The position numbers and the translations under genes are program-made. From an uncultured Saprospiraceae bacterium (GTDB lineage: Bacteria > Bacteroidota > Bacteroidia > Chitinophagales > Saprospiraceae), in NCBI GenBank assembly GCA_937967535.1, contig CALCMV010000195.1:1-11050 (forward strand): a DNA stretch of 11,050 bases. Reading direction: 5' to 3'. Below are positions 7,459 to 11,050 of the stretch, in pieces (the stretch's first letter is position 1; the number at the start of each line of letters is the position of its first letter). The notes below the pieces were generated by a model. That model did not search any database. It was not told the DNA's origin and was given only the letters and a program-made list of their open reading frames with translations.

Positions 7459-8468
7459 CACCTGATATACATTCGCTCCGCAAAAGCAAAAATATTATCA
7501 AATGTAATTTTCTCATTTTCGATAAAAACATCGCCCGAAACCCGCCCAAACGGTCCTGCACAATCCGACGCACCAAGCGGACCAAGATTAATTTTTACAT
7601 CCTTCGGATAAAGCGCGTGGAAAATCAGATTGACTTTGCCTTGTCGGTCTTTTATCGTCCAAATATCCTTATTTCTATCAAATATAATGGCAGGTAAAGG
7701 GTGAATTTTTCCACCCAACCAAAGGGCGTTTTCATTATATTTTTCGCTGTCAATGGATTGATTTTTAGTCAAATTCAAACCAATCAAACCGCGCTCATCA
7801 ATGAAAGCCGCCGTTATCCAATCCCATTTCAAACGATACGGATAGTAACCTTTATGGTCATCTAAAATGAAGAAACTTTGCTCATTTTTAAACTCGTAGT
7901 GTTCATTATTTATTCGTAGAAAACCACCCATCGGGACGATATTTTTATGAGCGTACATGCCATGATTTTCGCCGAAAGGAACGCTTGCTACAAGATGTTC
8001 GCAACCTGCGAAATTGCCTTGTACTTCTCCTTCAATCGTTGGCATCTCCTTGTTTTTCAGGGTTTTAAATTTAACAGTAATCCAATTTTCGCGCAATTTA
8101 TTTTCTATGCGAATGTCAATTTTTTTATTGGAAAATGAATTAACGCTATCCAGTACATTATTGGGAATATTCAATTGAGTGGGAATCAATTGCTGCTCAT
8201 ATACGTAATGTTTTTCTTGCAAAATATCAAACACACGCAGCTGCGCGAAAGCAGATAATTTAGCATTGAACAAAGCGATATTATAGAAAAATCGTTCATC
8301 ACCACCTTGAACAGCTTGAAATTCTTTGAGTCTTAAATTGCGCCACCAACGCGGGGTTGGGAAGTTCGGATTGGTCTTGGCATCAATGAGATTGACGGCT
8401 TCAATGACTTGGTGAAATGTGCCAAATTCGACTTGGCGATTGGTGACGAGTTGTAACTTGGTTTGCAT
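7455..8468 (-). CDS. DUF2804 domain-containing protein
   Basis: This 337-residue protein is recognised as DUF2804 from its C-terminal half: LDDHKGYYPYRLKWDWITA (202-220), NQSIDSEKYNENALW (236-250), LGGKIHPLPAI (251-261), CAGPFGRVSG (303-312) and the closing FAERMYIRC. The N-terminal half has the usual RWWRNLRLKEFQA (40-52). No signal peptide or membrane segment is evident, so it should be cytosolic. The fold looks beta-rich, but the function is unknown and I do not propose one. It is the first gene of the leftward cluster; its ATG (8466-8468) lies 13 bp from the end of a 388-bp MITE-like element, which therefore occupies the likely promoter region. The stop codon lies within a hairpin repeat. 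Confidence 0.85.
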   Translation of the reverse strand: MQTKLQLVTNRQVEFGTFHQVIEAVNLIDAKTNPNFPTPRWWRNLRLKEFQAVQGGDERFFYNIALFNAKLSAFAQLRVFDILQEKHYVYEQQLIPTQLNIPNNVLDSVNSFSNKKIDIRIENKLRENWITVKFKTLKNKEMPTIEGEVQGNFAGCEHLVASVPFGENHGMYAHKNIVPMGGFLRINNEHYEFKNEQSFFILDDHKGYYPYRLKWDWITAAFIDERGLIGLNLTKNQSIDSEKYNENALWLGGKIHPLPAIIFDRNKDIWTIKDRQGKVNLIFHALYPKDVKINLGPLGASDCAGPFGRVSGDVFIENEKITFDNIFAFAERMYIRC

Positions 8469-8481
8469 TTATAAATTGATA

Positions 8482-8869
8482 CGTAACACAGACATTCCTC
8501 TGTACTTTTGTATTATAATTATTTAAATGTTATTAATATTTTGATTTTAAAATAATTTTAGACTTTGGACAGAGGAAATTGGGGAATTGGGAAATTAGGT
8601 AAACCCTTCTTTATTAGATTTTTACAAAAAATAATTAATTACATGTTTTATTTTATTAAAAAAATCATTCAATTGATTATCAATGAGTTACGATTGTAAA
8701 CCTAATTTCCCAATTCCCTAGTTCCCATTTTGTCCAAAGTCCAAAATAATTATAAAATTAAAAATTATTTATTAATTATTATTTTAATTATATTAAAATT
8801 TTAATAATCAATATCTTATAAATAATGTAAAATTAAAATGCAAAAGTTGAGATTCCTGTCTGTGTTACG
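8482..8869. mobile_element. MITE-like 388-bp imperfect palindrome
   Basis: The ends are perfect 12-bp inverted repeats, CGTAACACAGAC (8482-8493) and GTCTGTGTTACG (8858-8869). The arms remain partly complementary inward: GACTTTGGAC (8561-8570) matches GTCCAAAGTC (8732-8741), and AATTGGGAAATTAGGT (8585-8600) matches ACCTAATTTCCCAATT (8700-8715). The intervening arm sequence is AT-rich and loosely mirrored, with a loop of about 100 bp. There is no transposase ORF. No clear target-site duplication is visible, so transposition is inferred from structure only. A TACTTTTG promoter-like box (8503-8510) lies in the left arm pointing inward, but its TTG is 24 bp away. Confidence 0.6.
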
Positions 8870-9043
8870 ATTATAGATTGAGTTGATGTGCGGTCAAAAT
8901 ATTTTTTGGTATAGGCACAAATGCGCTTTTGTTCTTTGAGCAGTGTAGTTATCCCCAAAATTAGACCATTTTAAACCACAATCGTTTGTGAGTGAGGAAG
9001 ACGACGGTTATCATAATTGGTTTGCTGTTTTTTATACAACGAA

Positions 9044-9369
9044 TTACTCTACATGCGAAAATCTTAAAATCGTAATATAAGTGAAGAAATAAGAATAAAT
9101 TAATCCAATCTACTGTATTTTTTTTTGTTTTCCGATAGCTATCGGAATCATCATTTTCTCCTTAAATACGGTTAGTATTCGCGTCAAAAATGATTCGTCT
9201 AACAAAAAAATATTTCGCATCTTGGATTAATTTATTCTCACTTCTTCACTAAGCCACGAATGCACGAATGATTTCAAGGGAATTATCAGTAAATTCGTAA
9301 AAAAATTAGTGTATTCGTGACCAAAATAGGTATTATATTATCAAAAATAATTTTTCTCACGTAGAGTAA
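9044..9369. repeat. Nested inverted-repeat element
   Basis: The outer pair TTACTCTACATG (9044-9055) and CACGTAGAGTAA (9358-9369) matches with one mismatch. An inner pair at 9081-9108 and 9222-9249 matches over 26 of 28 nt (GTGAAGAA and AATTAATCCAA ends). Inside lies a perfect 18-bp palindrome around TCCGATAGCTATCGGA (9131-9146). It resembles the 388-bp element in architecture but not in sequence. No ORF of note is present. Confidence 0.6.
9256..9319. repeat. 34-bp dispersed repeat, copy 2, in a palindromic unit
   Basis: Positions 9264-9297 repeat 276-309 with one substitution. The unit is bounded by CACGAATGCACGAAT on the left and ATTAGTGTATTCGTG on the right, which are imperfect inverted repeats. 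It lies within the larger nested element. Confidence 0.7.
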
Positions 9370-9457
9370 CAACGAATATAATCCTATGTAGGTTGAATTT
9401 TACCGATTGACAGAAGAAGAATTAGACCTTATTCTTTAGTTAAAATTTTTACAAAAC

Positions 9458-9488
9458 TTGACAACAAGATCTTTTTTGAGTAATTTTG
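9458..9488 (+). promoter_or_regulatory. Bacteroidota-type promoter with overlapping palindrome
   Basis: TTG at 9458-9460 (within CTTGACA) and TAATTTTG at 9481-9488 fit the Bacteroidota sigma-factor consensus TTG-N20-TAnnTTTG exactly. Transcription would start around 9495. A perfect inverted repeat, GAGTAA-TTTTG-TTACTC (9478-9494), covers the -7 box and could be an operator. It is the best promoter match in the window and points to the regulator gene. Confidence 0.6.
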
Positions 9489-9494
9489 TTACTC

Positions 9495-9556
9495 AAATTA
9501 CATAAAAGGGTTGTTTATAAATATTTTGAAGGGGTGACACTGTTACCCCTTTTTTT
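9495..9556 (+). ncRNA. Candidate short terminated transcript (sRNA or leader)
   Basis: The interval from the predicted transcription start (about 9495) to the terminator T-run is about 60 nt and has no ORF. It would be either a small RNA or a prematurely ended leader of the regulator gene at 9721. I see no known RNA family in it; the call rests only on the promoter and terminator at its ends. Confidence 0.3.
9531..9556 (+). terminator. Intrinsic terminator upstream of the regulator gene
   Basis: GGGGTGACACTGTTACCCC (9531-9549) forms a GC-capped stem, GGGGT with ACCCC plus inner G-T, A-T and C-G pairs, followed by seven Ts (9550-9556). It reads on the plus strand. No plus-strand gene lies upstream for more than 3.7 kb, so it does not end any annotated gene. 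Confidence 0.75.
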
Positions 9557-9566
9557 GAATGACCGA

Positions 9567-9698
9567 ACCACAGAAGGCACAGAGAATACGAAAATTATAC
9601 CCTCAAAGAGTATGTGTAGATTTCATGGACCTAGAGAAAGTTCATGAATTTTCTCTACATCCATACACAGCATTTGTGTCCTTCGTGCGCTTCGTGGT
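9567..9698. repeat. Hairpin repeat before the regulator start
   Basis: ACCACAGAAGGCAC (9567-9580) mirrors GTGCGCTTCGTGGT (9685-9698) with small indels. Inside, TAGAGAAA (9632-9639) and TTTCTCTA (9650-9657) form a perfect 8-bp stem around TTCATGAA. It is open in frame with the regulator, which creates a false 54-residue N-terminal extension. The outer arms (accacaaag/ctttgtggt style) resemble intergenic repeats common in Bacteroidota genomes. Confidence 0.65.
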
Positions 9699-9720
9699 GA
9701 AAATGAAAACCACGTTTGCT

Positions 9721-10248
9721 ATGCTCGAAACCCTCATTTCTTCTAAGACACGCATTAAACTACTACTCAAATTTTTTCTCAACAGCAATACTACTGCCTA
9801 TTTGCGAAATCTGGAAAGCGAATTTGGCGAATCTACCAATGCCATTCGTGTAGAACTCAATCGCCTCGAAGCGGCAGGGCTGCTCAAAGCCGAACCACAA
9901 GGCAATAAGAAAATCTTTCGTGCCAATACCAAGCATCCTCTGTACGATGAAATCAACAGCATTGTGCTGAAATATGTGGGCATCAACCACATTATCGAAA
10001 ATATCATTGAGCGATTTGGCGATTTGGACAGCGTGTACCTGACGGGCGAATTTGCTAAAGGACTCGACGGCAAAATCATTGATTTGGTATTCGTGGGCAA
10101 TGTTGATAAAATTTATCTCATTCAACTGGTCGAAAAAGCTGAAAAAATTATTCACCGAAAAATCCGCTACATCATCTATACACCTGCCGAAATGAACATT
10201 GAACAAACCGAACTCGAAGCAAATGCACTTTTACTATGGTCAAAATAG
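9721..10248 (+). CDS. ArsR-like winged-helix regulator fused to an inactive nucleotidyltransferase-like domain
   Basis: The protein is 175 residues from ATG 9721 (MLETLISSKTRIKLLLKFFL), the start I remember for close family members. ATG 9703 is the alternative, and the frame stays open to 9559 only through repeat DNA. Residues 8-70 form a winged helix: the segment YLRNLESEFGESTNAIRVEL is the helix-turn-helix and GLLKAEPQGNKKIFRANTKH the wing. Residues about 104-154 (SVYLTGEFAKGLDGKIIDLV, later RKIRYIIYTP) resemble an MNT-type nucleotidyltransferase, but the catalytic GS and paired acidic residues are not kept, so it is probably a ligand or protein module. From memory, homologues sit near surface-polysaccharide loci in Bacteroidota; none is visible here. 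A promoter and terminator lie 160-260 bp upstream. Confidence 0.82.
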   Translation: MLETLISSKTRIKLLLKFFLNSNTTAYLRNLESEFGESTNAIRVELNRLEAAGLLKAEPQGNKKIFRANTKHPLYDEINSIVLKYVGINHIIENIIERFGDLDSVYLTGEFAKGLDGKIIDLVFVGNVDKIYLIQLVEKAEKIIHRKIRYIIYTPAEMNIEQTELEANALLLWSK

Positions 10249-10282
10249 TTTTTCTAAAGTGGCGATATAATGAGTGAATAAT

Positions 10283-10362
10283 AATGCTACAATGCGTTAA
10301 TGCTGAAATGCTACAATATTTCCTCTCATTATCGCATTGTAGCATTTCAGCATTGTAGCATT
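10283..10362. repeat. Hairpin of repeated AATGCTACA-type units
   Basis: AATGCTGAAATGCTACAAT (10299-10317) and its exact reverse complement (10336-10354) form a perfect 19-bp stem with an 18-nt loop. Extra units AATGCTACAAT (10283-10293) and GTAGCATT (10355-10362) extend both sides. It lies between the regulator stop (10248) and the methyltransferase start (10405). No T-run follows on either strand, so a repeat element fits better than a terminator, though it may still shape the transcript. Confidence 0.8.
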
Positions 10363-10404
10363 AAAAACATTCATTCATTACAATTTGGAATTTGCCACAA
10401 TCAC

Positions 10405-11007
10405 ATGCACCCACTCATTCAAGTACAAGCACTAACACCACACGAATACCGCCACAAAGGTATGGGCATTGATATCGTGTATGGTTTTCACGACACACCT
10501 TTCGGCGAATGTATGATTGCCAATACCACGCGAGGTATCTGCATGTTGGATTTTGTAGATGACAAGCGCGAATTTATCCTTCAAAGACTCCGCGATAAAT
10601 GGGCAAATGCCCATATCCGCCACCATCAAAATGCCACAGCAGCCCTCATTGCACCCATTTTTAGATACGAGCCAAAACCCGTCAAAATCTTACCATACGG
10701 CACTGCCTTCCAACTAAAAATCTGGAACACTCTCATAGAAATTCCCTTTGGACAACAAAGCACCTACTCCGCAATCGCCCAACAAATCAAGCAAGCCAAA
10801 GCAGCCCGTGCCGTCGGTTCTGCCCTTGCTCAAAATCATATTGCCTACCTCATTCCCTGCCACCGCGTTCTCCGCGTCGGGGGCGGATTAGCCAATTATA
10901 AATGGTCTAAAAACAGAAAAGCACAAATAATCGAATGGGAAAAAAACGTAATGAGTACTTCACTCGCCAAGCAAGAGCATGTTCCAAGTAGAATAAAAAT
11001 AGGGTAA
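10405..11007 (+). CDS. Methylated-DNA--protein-cysteine methyltransferase (Ogt/Ada-C type)
   Basis: This repairs O6-alkylguanine by moving the alkyl group to its own cysteine. The protein is 200 residues from ATG 10405; an earlier in-frame ATG at 10300 lies inside a repeat hairpin and is rejected. The N-terminal part (GIDIVYGFHDTPFGECMIAN, about 21-40) is the alpha/beta domain that precedes the catalytic domain in Ada and Ogt. From about 92 come LPYGTAFQLKIWNTLIEIPF, then TYSAIA, RAVGSAL (R135, likely Arg finger) and LIPCHRVLR with nucleophile C152, then GGGLANYKW and KAQIIEWE. The tail of about 20 residues after this looks disordered. The N-terminus resembles Ada proteins, but the zinc-binding and AraC-type HTH parts of full Ada are absent. 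It shares direction with the regulator but is separated by a 157-bp gap containing a hairpin. Confidence 0.9.
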   Translation: MHPLIQVQALTPHEYRHKGMGIDIVYGFHDTPFGECMIANTTRGICMLDFVDDKREFILQRLRDKWANAHIRHHQNATAALIAPIFRYEPKPVKILPYGTAFQLKIWNTLIEIPFGQQSTYSAIAQQIKQAKAARAVGSALAQNHIAYLIPCHRVLRVGGGLANYKWSKNRKAQIIEWEKNVMSTSLAKQEHVPSRIKIG

Positions 11008-11013
11008 ATGATT

Positions 11014-11050
11014 TAATGTGTTCGCCAATTTTGTCCCGATAATTATCGGG
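11014..11050. repeat. Inverted-repeat element, copy 2 (runs off window)
   Basis: These 37 nt are the exact reverse complement of 3314-3350, ending in CCCGATAATTATCGGG at the window edge. Homology stops on the inner side at 11014, 6 bp after the methyltransferase stop. The outer limit is beyond the window, so this is probably the end of another copy of the 182-bp element. Confidence 0.8.

Larger units (their letters stand above)
8469..9720. other. Long non-coding region rich in inverted repeats
   Basis: This 1.25-kb stretch separates the leftward DUF2804 gene from the rightward regulator and has no full-length gene. It holds a 388-bp MITE-like element, a nested inverted repeat (9044-9369), a second copy of the 34-bp repeat, a promoter, an intrinsic terminator and a hairpin repeat before the regulator start. 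A 45-codon minus-strand open stretch at 8836-8970 looks coding-like but has no start codon near its head and overlaps the element end; it may be a gene remnant. Confidence 0.7.

Noticed and set aside
7393..7461. 23-residue N-terminal extension of the YdeI-like protein
   Set aside because: It comes from the repeat hairpin and overlaps the end of the DUF2804 gene; Met at 7392 fits the family.
8503..8510. TACTTTTG as a promoter within the MITE-like element
   Set aside because: The -7 match is good, but the nearest TTG is 24 bp upstream and no downstream gene uses this direction for over 1 kb, so I note it only inside the element entry.
9386..9439. Short peptide-like frame ending FYRLTEEELDLIL
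   Set aside because: Only about 15 codons after a stop, with no start codon; too short to distinguish from chance.
9559..9720. 54-residue N-terminal extension of the regulator
   Set aside because: It is translated from a hairpin repeat; the family start fits ATG 9721.
9763..10206. 147-codon minus-strand open frame opposite the regulator
   Set aside because: It is antisense to the recognised regulator and its composition follows from that gene's codons.
10300..10404. 35-residue N-terminal extension of the methyltransferase
   Set aside because: The ATG at 10300 lies in the 19-bp repeat stem; the Ogt/Ada-like sequence begins after ATG 10405.

Overview
This window most likely comes from the chromosome of a Bacteroidota bacterium (Cytophagia or Sphingobacteriia type). 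The evidence is a C-terminal type IX secretion (Por) sorting domain on the secreted glycosidase, a winged-helix/nucleotidyltransferase-like regulator of a type I know from Bacteroidota, a promoter fitting the Bacteroidota TTG-N20-TAnnTTTG consensus, AT-rich gaps, and start codons that mostly lack a Shine-Dalgarno sequence. No rRNA, tRNA, CRISPR array, phage gene or intact transposase is visible.

Layout. 1-558 is non-coding with two hairpin repeats. 559-3042 (-) is a secreted DUF5060/clan GH-A glycoside hydrolase. After a 365-bp gap that is mostly a 182-bp inverted-repeat element, 3408-4496 (+) is a DUF2891 protein, probably a lipoprotein. 4596-5783 (+) is a divergent Nramp-family transporter whose start codon touches a repeat hairpin. 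A bidirectional terminator at about 5881-5917 separates it from a leftward cluster: DUF2804 (7455-8468), YdeI/OmpD-associated protein (6820-7392) and a PHP-domain histidinol-phosphatase-like enzyme (5944-6816). The last two are tightly coupled. 8469-9720 is a 1.25-kb gene-free stretch holding a 388-bp MITE-like imperfect palindrome, a second nested inverted repeat, a strong promoter followed about 45 bp later by an intrinsic terminator, and a hairpin repeat. 9721-10248 (+) is the regulator and 10405-11007 (+) is an Ogt/Ada-C type methylguanine-DNA methyltransferase.

How the genes relate. The genes look like ordinary housekeeping or accessory functions and do not form one obvious pathway. The protein-level oddity is the Nramp homologue, which lacks the canonical metal-ligand residues. 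The most unusual DNA-level signal is in the gaps: nearly every one carries a different hairpin, several with arms made of repeats of about 7-8 nt, and several placed next to start or stop codons. One 37-nt sequence occurs twice in inverted orientation, 7.7 kb apart. The promoter-terminator pair at 9458-9556 predicts either a small RNA of about 60 nt or a terminated leader of the regulator gene.
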